Shown in pieces: positions 24,713 through 33,780 of a DNA stretch of 64,000 nucleotides. How positions within the stretch are numbered: the stretch's first letter is position 1; the number at the start of each line of letters is the position of its first letter. The notes under the pieces are model-generated. The model ran no database searches. It was not told where the DNA came from and saw only the letters and a program-made list of their open reading frames with translations. The DNA comes from Glycomyces artemisiae (GTDB lineage: Bacteria; Actinomycetota; Actinomycetes; Mycobacteriales; Micromonosporaceae), in the NCBI RefSeq assembly GCF_003002955.1, contig NZ_PVTJ01000014.1:1-64000 (forward strand). Direction: 5' to 3'. Made by a program: the position numbers and the translations under genes.

Positions 24713-25653
24713 TGCTCGCGTACGCGGCCCGGCGCGCCGGACTCGGCGCCTTCCAGGTGCTGGCCGTCGCCGTCCTCGCGTTCGCGCTGGTCGAACTGCT
24801 CCCCGGCGACGCGGCCGTCGCCCTCGCCGGGGACCAGCCCGACCCCGAGGCCATCGCGCGCATCCGCGAGCGGATGCGCCTCGACGAACCCGCGCTCCAG
24901 CGGCTCGGCGACTGGCTCGGCGGGCTGCTCACCGGCGACTTCGGCGCGTCCCTCACCACCGGCCGGTCCGTCGCCGACATCCTCGCGGGCGCACTGGAAC
25001 CGACGCTGATCCTCGCCGGGCTCACGCTGGCCCTGCTGCTGCCCCTGTCGGTGGGCCTCGGCGTCGCCGCGGCCCGCCGCCGGGGCCGCTGGCCCGACCG
25101 CCTCATCACCACCGCGACCGTCGGCCTCTACTCGGTGCCCGAGTTCGCGCTCGCGGTGCTCCTGGTGAGCGCCTTCGCGATCGGCCTCCAGTGGCTCCCG
25201 CCGACCGCGGTCGGCGTGCCGTCGCTCCTGGCCGAGCCGGCGGTCCTGGTGCTGCCGCTCCTGGTGCTCCTGGCCCGCCCGATCTGCTCGATCGCCCGCC
25301 TGGTGCGCGCCGGGATGATCGAGGCCCTCGACTCCGAGTACGTGGCCCACGCCCGCCGCGCCGGAGTCCCCGAGCGGCGCGTGCTCCTCGCCCACGCCCT
25401 CCCGAACGCCCTCTCGCCCGCGACCGCCCAGATCGCCCGGACCGCCGACTGGCTCCTCGGCGGCGTCATCGTCGTCGAGAGCGTCTTCGTCATCCCAGGG
25501 CTCGGCACGGCCCTCGTGGACGCCGTCAACGCCCGCGACCTCCCTGTCGTGCAAGGGATCGCCGTCGTCTTCGGCATCACCACGGTCCTCGTGAACCTCC
25601 TCGCCGACCTGGTCGCCTTCCGCCTCGCCCCGCGCCTGGAGCTCGCCCGATGA
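24712..25653 (+). CDS. ABC permease, DppB/NikB type
   Basis: A 313-aa permease; MLAYAARRAGLGAFQVLAVA start, six predicted helices and the permease loop EYVAHARRAGVPERRVLLAHALPNAL. GTG 24712 overlaps the previous stop by one base (TAGTG). Its stop overlaps the next ATG. Forms the channel with the next gene product. Confidence 0.88.
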   Translation: MLAYAARRAGLGAFQVLAVAVLAFALVELLPGDAAVALAGDQPDPEAIARIRERMRLDEPALQRLGDWLGGLLTGDFGASLTTGRSVADILAGALEPTLILAGLTLALLLPLSVGLGVAAARRRGRWPDRLITTATVGLYSVPEFALAVLLVSAFAIGLQWLPPTAVGVPSLLAEPAVLVLPLLVLLARPICSIARLVRAGMIEALDSEYVAHARRAGVPERRVLLAHALPNALSPATAQIARTADWLLGGVIVVESVFVIPGLGTALVDAVNARDLPVVQGIAVVFGITTVLVNLLADLVAFRLAPRLELAR

Positions 25654-26441
25654 CCCGCAATCGCGCCGAATTCGCCGCCATCCTCGCGCTCCTCGCCGTG
25701 CCTCTCGGCATCGCGCTCGTCGGGCCGCTCCTGCCCTCCACCGGCGCCGAACGCACGCAGCCGTTCGACCCGGCCGCGCCCTGGCCCGGGACCGACCACC
25801 TCGGGGCGAGCGTGCTCGACCGGCTCCTGGACGGCGGCTGGGGGATCGTCGCGACCGCCGCCGCGGCCACCGCGCTCGCGTTCCTCGCCGGGTTCCCCAT
25901 CGGCCTCGCCGCCGCCTCCACCCGCCGCCGCTGGCTCGACGAGATCCTCATGCGCCCCTTCGACCTCCTGCTGGCGCTGCCCTCGCTGCTCCTGATGCTC
26001 CTGCTCGCCTCGATCGCGCCGCCCACCGCCTGGATGCTCGTGCTCATCGTCGCGTTCGTGAACCTCCCCGACATCGCCCGCATCGTGCGCGCCGCCGCCC
26101 TCGAAGCCGCCCACCATCCCGTAGTCGACGCGATGTGGCTGCAAGGCGAAGGCCCCTGGCGCATCGCCCTCACCCACACCGCGTGCTCGATCCTGCCCAC
26201 GGTCGCCGCCGACGCGGGCGTGCGCCTCGTCGGCGCCTTCTACCTCGTGGCCGCCGCGAGCTTCCTCGGCGTCGGCGCCGGCCCCGAATCAAGCGACTGG
26301 GCCGTCATGGTCGACGTCAACCGCGGCGGGATCTTCCTGTCCCCGTGGGCCGTCGTGCTCCCGGCGGCGCTGCTGGTCGCGCTGTCCGTCGGCCTCAACC
26401 TCCTGTTCGACCGGCTGCTGTCCCGAAGGGAGCCCGCATGA
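25650..26441 (+). CDS. ABC permease, DppC/NikC type
   Basis: A 263-aa permease with LGASVLDRLLDGGWGIVATA early (the family motif LGTDxxGRD is degenerate here: TDHLGASVLDR), and a coupling loop ending in GEGPWRIALTHTACSILPTV. It is short for the family and its loop departs from consensus, as in other metallophore/nickel-type DppC proteins. Coupled to both neighbours by ATGA overlaps. Confidence 0.84.
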   Translation: MTRNRAEFAAILALLAVPLGIALVGPLLPSTGAERTQPFDPAAPWPGTDHLGASVLDRLLDGGWGIVATAAAATALAFLAGFPIGLAAASTRRRWLDEILMRPFDLLLALPSLLLMLLLASIAPPTAWMLVLIVAFVNLPDIARIVRAAALEAAHHPVVDAMWLQGEGPWRIALTHTACSILPTVAADAGVRLVGAFYLVAAASFLGVGAGPESSDWAVMVDVNRGGIFLSPWAVVLPAALLVALSVGLNLLFDRLLSRREPA

Positions 26442-27874
26442 GCGCCGCACCACTGGTCCGGGTCGCCTACCTGCGCGTCACGGCCGGAGCCGCGACCCTC
26501 GTCGACGGCGCCTCGTTCACCGTCGACCCCGGCGAGGTCCTCGCGATCGTCGGCGCCTCCGGCTCCGGCAAGACCACCATCGGCTCGGCCCTCCTCGGCG
26601 TCTTCCGGACCGGCACAGCCGGGGCGGGAACCGTCGAGGTCGCAGGCACCGACATGCTCGCCTCGCCGACCGGCCGCCTCCCCGCCGCGCACCTGCCCCA
26701 GCACCCGGCCGCGGTCCTCAACCCGGTGCGGCGCATCGGCGGCGTCCTCGCTGACCTCGCCGCCGTCCACGGCCGCGACGGCGCCCGCGAGCGCATCGCG
26801 GACGCGATGCGCCGCACCGGCCTCGACGATCCCGCGCTCCTGCGCCGCTTCCCGCACCAGCTCTCCGGCGGCCAGCAGCAGCGCCTCGTCCTCGCCCACG
26901 CGTTCCTCAGCGGCGCAAAACTCCTCGTCGCCGACGAGCCCACCACCGGTCAGGACCCCGAGCACCGCGACCGGGTCGCCGCCGAACTGCGCCTCGCCGC
27001 CGCCAACGGCATGGCCGTGGTCCTCCTCAGCCACGACCTCGACCTCGTCGAGTCCGTCGCCGACACCACCGCCGTCCTCGACCACGGCACCGTCGTCGAG
27101 CACGGCACCGCGGTCTTCACCGACCCCCGGCACCCCTACACGCGGCGCCTCCTCGCCGCCCGCACCGCCGCGCCCGCCGCCCCCGCGGACCCCGCCGCAC
27201 CCGTCCGCCTCGAAGCGACCGGACTCACCGTCACCGCAGGCGGGAACCTTCTCCTCGACGACGCGTCCTTCACTGCGAGGCAAGGCGAATGCCTCGCCGT
27301 CCTCGGCCCCTCCGGCTCCGGCAAGACCACCCTCGGCCGCACCGTCGCCGGGCTCCGCACCGCCGCAGGGGACCTGCGCCTCGACGGCGACCCCCTGCCC
27401 CTGCGCGCCGGCCGCCGCACCCGGTCCCAGCGCGCCCGCGTCCAGTACGTCTTCCAGGACGCCCGCGCCTCCTTCGCCCAGCACGCGAGCATCCTCGACC
27501 AGGTCGCCCGCACCGCGGTCCGCCTGCGCGGCATGGGAAAGGACCCCGCCCGCGCCGAAGCCGGAAAGCTCCTCGCCGAAGTCGGCCTCCCTCCCGAGAC
27601 CGCCGAGCGCCGCCCGGGCCGCCTCTCCGGCGGCCAGCTCCAACGGGCCGCCCTCGCCCGCGCGCTCGCCGCCCGGCCCGAGGTCCTCGTCTGCGACGAG
27701 ATCACCTCCGGGCTCGACGCCCTCACCCGCCGCGGCGTCCTCGACCTCCTCGCCGCCCTGAAAGGCAAGGGCGGCATGACGATCCTGCTCATCACCCACG
27801 AACAGGCCGCCGCAGACCGCCTCGCCGACCGCGTCCTCCATGTGAAGGCGGGCCGCGTCGCCACCCTCGACTGA
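26438..27874 (+). CDS. Fused two-domain ABC ATPase for the peptide/nickel importer
   Basis: A 478-aa protein with two complete nucleotide-binding domains in one chain, replacing separate D and F subunits. Domain 1: Walker A GASGSGKTT (39-47), signature LSGGQQQR, Walker B LLVADEPTT. Domain 2 (from about 247): Walker A GPSGSGKTT near 290, signature LSGGQLQR, Walker B VLVCDEITS. Both catalytic glutamates are present. The C-terminal Cys-rich segment of many Dpp ATPases is missing. Energises the permease pair upstream. Confidence 0.9.
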   Translation: MSAAPLVRVAYLRVTAGAATLVDGASFTVDPGEVLAIVGASGSGKTTIGSALLGVFRTGTAGAGTVEVAGTDMLASPTGRLPAAHLPQHPAAVLNPVRRIGGVLADLAAVHGRDGARERIADAMRRTGLDDPALLRRFPHQLSGGQQQRLVLAHAFLSGAKLLVADEPTTGQDPEHRDRVAAELRLAAANGMAVVLLSHDLDLVESVADTTAVLDHGTVVEHGTAVFTDPRHPYTRRLLAARTAAPAAPADPAAPVRLEATGLTVTAGGNLLLDDASFTARQGECLAVLGPSGSGKTTLGRTVAGLRTAAGDLRLDGDPLPLRAGRRTRSQRARVQYVFQDARASFAQHASILDQVARTAVRLRGMGKDPARAEAGKLLAEVGLPPETAERRPGRLSGGQLQRAALARALAARPEVLVCDEITSGLDALTRRGVLDLLAALKGKGGMTILLITHEQAAADRLADRVLHVKAGRVATLD

Positions 27875-27923
27875 CCGCCCGATCACGCTGCGTACCAGCC
27901 GGAACGCTGTCGTACCCGGTTCC

Positions 27924-27929
27924 TACACT
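27924..27929 (+). promoter_or_regulatory. Leaderless-type -10 element of the DUF4132 gene
   Basis: TACACT lies 7 bases before GTG 27937, with no purine-rich ribosome site between. That geometry places the transcription start at or next to the start codon, i.e. a leaderless mRNA. Confidence 0.5.
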
Positions 27930-27936
27930 GGCGCCC

Positions 27937-30900
27937 GTGACCGACTCCGAGAACCGCGCGCTCCCCGACGAGGACCGCTTCGACTTCCCCGCCTCCTGGA
28001 ACCGCTTCGTCAAGCCCCGCCGCGGCAACGGCAAACCCAAGAAGCTGAAGACCGACCTCGACGCGAGCCTCGCACACCTCGCCGACTTCGACGCCGTCGT
28101 CCGCGGACACCTCGACCGCGAGGACAACGCCGACCACCGGGACGCCGCCCTCGCCTTCCTCGCCGGGAAGCCCGACCTCCCCGGCGCGGCAGCGGTCTTC
28201 GGCTTCACCCGACGCTCGGCGCACTCCATCCCCATGCTCGACCTGCACCGCTTCGACGCGACCGCCGCCGACCACGGCCTGCCGTTCGCGGCCGCCGCGC
28301 TCGCCGAGCTCCTCACGCTCGACGTCGTCACCGACAGCCTCGGCGAATACGTCGCCCTCCTCCCGCAGACCTTTCAGGACCACCGGCTCGGCCACGTCGT
28401 CGGCACCAAGGAGTTCGCCGCGATCCGCTCCCACATCGCCGCGCTCCCCGACGCCGAGTACGCGGCCGTGATCGCCGCGCTCGCGGCGCTGCGCACCGAT
28501 CCCTTGCGCCGCTTCGCCGTCAGCCTCGTCGCCCCCGATGAGCCAGCCTGGCTCGACGAGGTCTGCGCCGAGCACCGCGCCCAGAAGCCGAGCCAGTACG
28601 CCACCCACTTCCTCGTCCAGATCATCACCACCCCGGCGCAGCTCGACGACCTCGACCCGTCGCTCGTCTACCCCCGCTGGGTCGACACCGCAGAGGTCGC
28701 GGACCTCATCGGCCGCCTCGGCGCCGCCGCCCTCCCGGTCCTCGAACTCCAACTCACCGGGTACCTCGACGCCAACGAGCGCAAGACGCTCTTCCGGGCC
28801 CTCGCCGCGATCCCCGCCGACGCCGCGCTCGACCTCCTCCTCGACCGCATCGAGGACCCCACCGCGATGGGCTCCGCCATGGAGGCCGCCGCCCGCTTCC
28901 CGCAGCGCGCCCTCCGCGCCACCGCCGCCCGCCTCCCAGGAGCCGAACCCGAGATCCGCAAACGCCTCACCGCCCTCCTCTACAGCGACCCGGTGATCCT
29001 CGGCCCGGCCCTCGCCGCCCAGGACGACGCCGTGCGCACCGCGATCGAGGCCGCCACCGGCGACACCGCCCGCCTTCCGGCCGCCTCCGCCGACGAGCTC
29101 CCGGCCCTGCTCGCCTCCCCGCCCTGGGACAAGGCGGCCGACACCGCCCCGCCCGTGGTCCTCAAGGGACTCATCCCGCCGTCGACCAACCGGGTCGACT
29201 GGGCCCCAGGCGAACGCGAACAGTACGCCAGCACGGCCTTCGGCGTTCACAGCAGCGACCGCGACTGGGCCGAAGAAGCCGCCCGGTTCACCGAGGCCGG
29301 CGCCTTCCACCAGCAGCGCATCCTCGCGCTGGCCCCCGCCGACCTCGTCCCCGACCCCGCCGCCTGGGACCCCGCTCCCGGCTACGTCGACGATCGCCTC
29401 CTGCGCCGCATCCTCGGCAACCACGGCGCGGCCGTCGCCGTCCAGGTCGCTCGCATCGCCGGGTCCGACGCGTCCTTGCGCGGCCTCCTCCTGCCCGTCG
29501 TCAACCTCGCCGCCGCCCGCCTCGCCGCCGACGCCCTCCTGCGCCTGAAGACCATGCGGCCCTTCGCGTTCGCCTGGCTCGACCGGCACGGCCCCGACGC
29601 CGCCGCGCTCCTCGTCCCCGACGCCCTCGCCAAGCCCAAGAAGCTCCGCGCCGCCGCCGAGGCCGCGCTCCGCTACCTCGCAGCGTCCGGACAGAGCGAC
29701 GCCGTCCGCGACGCCGCCGCCCACTACGGTCCCGAAGCCGCCGCCGCGATCGCGCCCCTCGCCGACGCCGACCCGCTCATGCCCGCCGGCGTCCCCGTCC
29801 CGGACCCCGGCCCGTGGGTCTCCCCGCCCGCGCTCCCGCAGCTCCTGCTCCCCGGCCGCGACGGCGCCGCTCCCGACCGCGCCCTTCCCGACTCGACGGT
29901 CCGCACGGCCGCGATCGTGCTCGGCCTCGGCTCGCCCGAGTACGACTACCCGGGCGTCGCCGTCCTCGCCGAGACCTGCGACCGCGCGTCCCTCACCCGC
30001 TTCTCCACCGCCCTGTTCGAGCAGTGGCTCACCGCGGGCGCCCCCTGGGAGGACTCCTGGGCCCTCACCCAGCTCGCCCACTTCGGCGACGACGACACCG
30101 TCCACCTGCTCGCGCCGCTCATCGGGCGCTGGCCGGGGGAGAACCAGCACCACCGCGCCGTCAAGGGCCTCCAGGTCCTCGGCGCGCTCGGCACCGAGAC
30201 CGCCTTGCGCGCCATCCAGTCCATCGGCGAGAAGGCGAAGTTCGCGGCCATCAAGGAGGAGGCCCGCGCCCAGATCACCGCCATCGCCGCCGCGCTCAAC
30301 CTGTCCGCCGAGCAGCTCGCCGACCGGCTCGTGCCCGACTACGGGCTCCGCGACGCCGACGCGCTCGTCCTCGACTACGGGCCGCGCCGCTTCAAGGTCG
30401 GCTTCGACGAGCAGCTCAAGCCCTTCGTCACCGACGAGGACGGCAAGCCCCGCAAGTCCCTCCCGAAACCGGGAGCCAAGGACGACGCGGTGCTCGCCGA
30501 CGCCGCCTACAAGCGGTTCGCGAACCTGCGCAAGGAGCTCCGCACCGTCGCCGCCGACCAGGTGAAGCGCCTCGAACGCGCCATGATCACCGGCCGCACC
30601 TGGACGCCCGCCGAGTTCGACGCCCACTTCGTGCAGCACCCGCTCACCTGGCACCTCACGCGGCGTCTGGTGTGGACCGCCGACGACGGGTCCGGGCCGG
30701 TCGCGTTCCGCCTCGCGGAGGACCGCAGCCGCACCGACGTCGACGAGCACGCACTCGACCTCGCCGACACCGCGGTGATCCGCCTCGCGCACCCCGTGCA
30801 CCTCGGCGGCGACGTCGCCGCCTGGGCCGAGATCTTCGCCGACTACGAGATCGTGCAGCCCTTCGAGCAGCTCGCCCGCCCGGTGGCCGCGTTCACCGAC

Positions 30901-31260
30901 GAGGAGCTGGCGACCGGCCGCTTCACCCGCTTCGAGGGCGCCGCAGCCTCCGTCGGCGCGATCCTCGGCCTCACCAAGAAGGGCTGGGTCCGCTCCGCGC
31001 CGCTCGACGCGGGCGTCGAGCACGGCATCTGGCGCGAGATCCCCGGCACCGGCTACCTCGTGATCGCGCTCGACCCGGGCATCTACGCCGGGAGCGTCAA
31101 CGTCCACGACCGCCAGATCCTCCGCGAGGTCGTCCTCTCCGCGCACGACCTCGACGGCTGGCGCCGACCGGTCGCCGCGACCGGCGTGCGCGGCGTCGAC
31201 CCCGTGGCCGCCTCCGAAGCGCTCGCCGACCTCGCCCGCGCGGTCGAACCGGCCGCCTGA
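27937..31260 (+). CDS. DUF4132 giant protein
   Basis: An 1107-aa cytoplasmic protein. The N-terminal two thirds are alpha-helical and repeat-like (Ala/Leu-rich, HEAT-like segments such as LPVLELQLTGYLDANERKTLFRALA split near 265-290). The C-terminal third carries the DUF4132 signature: LRKELRTVAADQVKRLERAM, RTWTPAEF, HPLTWHLTRRLVW, and HPVHLG...WAEIFADYEIVQPFEQL. No function is established. GTG 27937 follows a -10 element directly (leaderless). A strong hairpin ends it. In other genomes DUF4132 proteins are found near WGR and MoxR ATPase genes; none is visible here. Confidence 0.85.
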   Translation: MTDSENRALPDEDRFDFPASWNRFVKPRRGNGKPKKLKTDLDASLAHLADFDAVVRGHLDREDNADHRDAALAFLAGKPDLPGAAAVFGFTRRSAHSIPMLDLHRFDATAADHGLPFAAAALAELLTLDVVTDSLGEYVALLPQTFQDHRLGHVVGTKEFAAIRSHIAALPDAEYAAVIAALAALRTDPLRRFAVSLVAPDEPAWLDEVCAEHRAQKPSQYATHFLVQIITTPAQLDDLDPSLVYPRWVDTAEVADLIGRLGAAALPVLELQLTGYLDANERKTLFRALAAIPADAALDLLLDRIEDPTAMGSAMEAAARFPQRALRATAARLPGAEPEIRKRLTALLYSDPVILGPALAAQDDAVRTAIEAATGDTARLPAASADELPALLASPPWDKAADTAPPVVLKGLIPPSTNRVDWAPGEREQYASTAFGVHSSDRDWAEEAARFTEAGAFHQQRILALAPADLVPDPAAWDPAPGYVDDRLLRRILGNHGAAVAVQVARIAGSDASLRGLLLPVVNLAAARLAADALLRLKTMRPFAFAWLDRHGPDAAALLVPDALAKPKKLRAAAEAALRYLAASGQSDAVRDAAAHYGPEAAAAIAPLADADPLMPAGVPVPDPGPWVSPPALPQLLLPGRDGAAPDRALPDSTVRTAAIVLGLGSPEYDYPGVAVLAETCDRASLTRFSTALFEQWLTAGAPWEDSWALTQLAHFGDDDTVHLLAPLIGRWPGENQHHRAVKGLQVLGALGTETALRAIQSIGEKAKFAAIKEEARAQITAIAAALNLSAEQLADRLVPDYGLRDADALVLDYGPRRFKVGFDEQLKPFVTDEDGKPRKSLPKPGAKDDAVLADAAYKRFANLRKELRTVAADQVKRLERAMITGRTWTPAEFDAHFVQHPLTWHLTRRLVWTADDGSGPVAFRLAEDRSRTDVDEHALDLADTAVIRLAHPVHLGGDVAAWAEIFADYEIVQPFEQLARPVAAFTDEELATGRFTRFEGAAASVGAILGLTKKGWVRSAPLDAGVEHGIWREIPGTGYLVIALDPGIYAGSVNVHDRQILREVVLSAHDLDGWRRPVAATGVRGVDPVAASEALADLARAVEPAA

Positions 31261-31267
31261 CACGCCG

Positions 31268-31296
31268 AAGGGCCGGGCCTCTCGTGCCCGGCCCTT
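31268..31296. terminator. Bidirectional terminator between convergent genes
   Basis: AAGGGCCGGGC and GCCCGGCCCTT form an 11-base perfect stem with a 7-base loop and terminal A/T pairs. It serves both the DUF4132 gene and the convergent SDR gene. Confidence 0.85.
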
Positions 31297-31303
31297 CAAC
31301 GCG

Positions 31304-32068
31304 TCACCGGTTCGCGGGCTCGTTCGCGTTCAGTGCGGCCACGACCTGGTCGTAATCGCCGCGGGCCTCGCCGTAGCGCAGGAACTTCACGCGCTCGACC
31401 TGGATCTCCTTCGCGTCAGGCTGGGATGCGATGAGCCCCATGACCTCCGCGATGTAGTCGTCGAGCGGCAGCGCGTTCGGGTTCTCGGCGTGCCCCGGCA
31501 TGAGGTCGGTCTGCACCGCGGGAGGCACCAGCTCCACCACCTTCACCGACGTGTCGGCGAGCTGGAGCCGCAGCGACTCGCTGAGCATGTGGATCGCGGC
31601 CTTCGACGCGTTGTACGTCGGCGTCGCGCGCAGCGGCGTGAACGCCAGGCCCGACGTGACGGTCATGATCGTCGCGTCGGGCCGCGACCGGAGGTGCTCC
31701 ATGAACGCGCCGATGAGCCGGATCGGCCCGAGCACGTTCGTCTCCACCGTCGCCTCGGCCGTGGCGAGGAACCCCTCGGGACGGCGCCAGTCCTCGGCGC
31801 GCATGATCCCGGCCATCGTCACGAGCACGTTCAGGTCCGGGTACCGCTCCAGCACCTCCTTCGCGGCGGTCGCGATGCTCGCCGGGTCGGCGGTGTCGAT
31901 GCGGACCGTGCCGAGGCCCGGGTGCTCGGCCGCGAGGCGCTCCAGCACCTCCGCGCGGCGCCCGCCGACGACAACGGTGTTCCCCTCCGCCTGGAGCGCC
32001 AGCGCCAGTGCGAGGCCGATCCCGGAGGTCGATCCGGGGATGAAGATCGTGTTCCCTGAAATGTCCAT
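31304..32068 (-). CDS. Short-chain dehydrogenase/reductase (DltE-like)
   Basis: A 254-aa Rossmann-fold NAD(P)H oxidoreductase. Cofactor loop GSTSGIG (12-18), NVLG, catalytic Ser in TVTSG, and YNASK active-site Tyr/Lys. Resembles YdfG/DltE-type SDRs. Divergent from an MmyB-like regulator, a pairing frequent in actinobacteria in which the regulator controls the SDR. The ATG is preceded by CAGACT at 6 bases and no ribosome site, so the transcript is probably leaderless. Confidence 0.9.
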   Translation of the reverse strand: MDISGNTIFIPGSTSGIGLALALALQAEGNTVVVGGRRAEVLERLAAEHPGLGTVRIDTADPASIATAAKEVLERYPDLNVLVTMAGIMRAEDWRRPEGFLATAEATVETNVLGPIRLIGAFMEHLRSRPDATIMTVTSGLAFTPLRATPTYNASKAAIHMLSESLRLQLADTSVKVVELVPPAVQTDLMPGHAENPNALPLDDYIAEVMGLIASQPDAKEIQVERVKFLRYGEARGDYDQVVAALNANEPANR

Positions 32069-32168
32069 GCCCCGAGTCTGGGCGATTCCGGGCCCGCTGT
32101 GCAGAGATCGTTCATCGGGGGATCGCCGGTCCCTGGTTCGGGCGCGCCGCCGGGCCGATACTGGACGC
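32069..32168. promoter_or_regulatory. Divergent leaderless promoters of the SDR and MmyB-like genes
   Basis: 100 bases. Leftward -10 CAGACT (32075-32080) lies 6 bases before the SDR ATG; rightward -10 GATACT (32157-32162) lies 6 bases before ATG 32169. Neither gene has a Shine-Dalgarno sequence. The -35 regions are poor, so an activator or the MmyB-like regulator may act here. Confidence 0.5.
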
Positions 32169-33002
32169 ATGGACCGCACCGCACTCGCCGAGTTCCTGCG
32201 CGCCCGCCGCGAGCACCTGCGGCCCGAGGACGTGGGGCTCCCGCCCGGCGCCCGCCGCCGCGCGCCCGGCCTGCGCCGCGAGGAGGTCGCCTCGCTCGCG
32301 GCCATGTCCACCGACTACTACACGCGGCTCGAACAGCGCCGCGGCCCGCAGCCGAGCGTCCAGATGCTCGCCTCGCTCGCCCGCGCCCTGCGCCTGACCG
32401 ACCAGGAGCGCGACTACCTGTTCCGGATGGCCGGCCACAATGCGCCCGCGCGCCTCTCGGACGCCGCGCACGTCGCCCCCGCGCTGCTGCGCGTCCTCGA
32501 CCGCCTCGACGACACGCCCGCGCTGATCCTCACCAACCTCGGCGAAGCGCTCGTCCAGAACGACCTCGCGAAGGCCCTGTTCGGCGACCGCACCTCCTAT
32601 ACCGGGCTCGACCGCTACGACGTGTACCGCTGGTTCACGCGCCCCGGCGAGCGCGACAAGTACCCCGCCGACGACCGCGACCGCCAGGGCCGGGCCCTCG
32701 TCTCGGCCCTGCGGGTCGCCTACGGCGCCATGGGGTCCAAGTCGCGCGCGGGGGAGCTCGTGCGCGCCCTCCAGCAGCGGTCGCCCGAGTTCTCCGCGGT
32801 CTGGGACGAGCACCAGGTCGCCAAGCGCTTCGCCGACCACAAGACGCTCGTCCACCCCGAGGTCGGCCCGATCGAGCTCGACTGCCAGGTGCTGTTCACC
32901 GAGGACGAGTCGCAGGCGCTCCTGGTGCTCACCGCCGCGCCCCGGTCCGAGGCGGAGGAGCAGCTGAAGCTCCTCGCGGTCCTCGGCCCGGCCGCCGCCT
33001 GA
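32169..33002 (+). CDS. XRE-type regulator with MmyB-like ligand-binding domain
   Basis: A 277-aa regulator. N-terminal helix-turn-helix (FLRARREHLRPEDVGLPP, GLRREEVASLAAMSTDYYTRLEQ) and a C-terminal PAS-like MmyB/MltR domain (about 100-270), which binds fatty-acid-like ligands in characterised members. Probably regulates the divergent SDR gene and itself. Confidence 0.92.
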   Translation: MDRTALAEFLRARREHLRPEDVGLPPGARRRAPGLRREEVASLAAMSTDYYTRLEQRRGPQPSVQMLASLARALRLTDQERDYLFRMAGHNAPARLSDAAHVAPALLRVLDRLDDTPALILTNLGEALVQNDLAKALFGDRTSYTGLDRYDVYRWFTRPGERDKYPADDRDRQGRALVSALRVAYGAMGSKSRAGELVRALQQRSPEFSAVWDEHQVAKRFADHKTLVHPEVGPIELDCQVLFTEDESQALLVLTAAPRSEAEEQLKLLAVLGPAAA

Positions 33003-33127
33003 CCGAGGCCGCCCGCGTCGTGCGCGACCCGCGGCGTTCCTGTGACCGAACGCATCCCGGCACGGCTCGAAGTGCGCCCGATCCGTTGGTACCGTGGCCG
33101 CAAAACCACGCAAAGGGAGCAGTTCAC

Positions 33128-33484
33128 ATGGCACGACGGACCATCGCCGCGCTCGCACTCGCCTTCGGATCCGCACTGGCGCTCTCCGCCTGCGGCGAAG
33201 GGGAACTGCCCGTCGAGACGCCCTCGGTACCGAACCTTGAGGACTCGCTTGAGAGCCTCGCGGGGGACTTCCCGACCGAGCTCGCCGGAGACCTCCAGGA
33301 GATCGCCCCCGACGTCACCGCCACCGAGATCGTCGACGGCGCAAGGGACCTGTGCCAGTCCGCGGCAGAGGGCGCCGACGAGGAGCAGCTCGCGCGCGAC
33401 GCCGCGTCGCTGTTCGGCGTCGAGGAGGCGGAGGGCCCGACGGTCGTCGAGACGGTCCGGCCCTACTGCGACGTCATCGGGTAG
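33128..33484 (+). CDS. Small secreted lipoprotein
   Basis: A 118-aa exported protein. Basic N-terminus, hydrophobic core and lipobox LSAC (Cys near 22), then an acidic mature part (EGELPVETPSVPNLEDSLES) of mostly helical character with two further Cys that could form a disulfide. No family recognised. ATG 33128 has AAAGGGAG upstream. Confidence 0.75.
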   Translation: MARRTIAALALAFGSALALSACGEGELPVETPSVPNLEDSLESLAGDFPTELAGDLQEIAPDVTATEIVDGARDLCQSAAEGADEEQLARDAASLFGVEEAEGPTVVETVRPYCDVIG

Positions 33485-33780
33485 CCCGCGCCGCCCGCGT
33501 TCGGCTTCGCGCCCGCGCCGCTGCCGCGTCGCCGCGTCGCCGTGACAAAGCGGTTGGGAATACCGAACCGGTCGATCTCATCCCGAATCACCAGAAGCTC
33601 CGCACTGTCCACATCGTGCGGAGCTTCGGTGCGTTCGGGCTGCCTGCGGGCTGGAGCGCGCAAAAGGCCGAGAGGGGTTCCAGCTGCGGCGAAATAGTCG
33701 GAATACCGATATGAACCGCGAAAATGCGTGACCGTATCATAATCCGATCGAATGCTCCTGTACTGGAAGGATCACTCCCG
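33485..33780. other. Non-coding region with a hairpin and a 10-base direct repeat
   Basis: 296 bases, less GC-rich than the surroundings. A perfect 12-base stem (GAAGCTCCGCAC 33594-33605, GTGCGGAGCTTC 33616-33627) with a 10-base loop could terminate the lipoprotein transcript, although no T run follows. GGAATACCGA occurs twice (33557-33566 and 33700-33709), each followed by AACCG within a few bases. CATAAT (33738-33743) may be the -10 of the GPP34 gene. No convincing ORF. Confidence 0.5.

Noticed and set aside
21919-27874. Complete Cnt-type metallophore biosynthesis locus
   Set aside because: Only transport genes are present; no nicotianamine synthase-like or opine dehydrogenase gene is visible, so only the transport analogy is kept.
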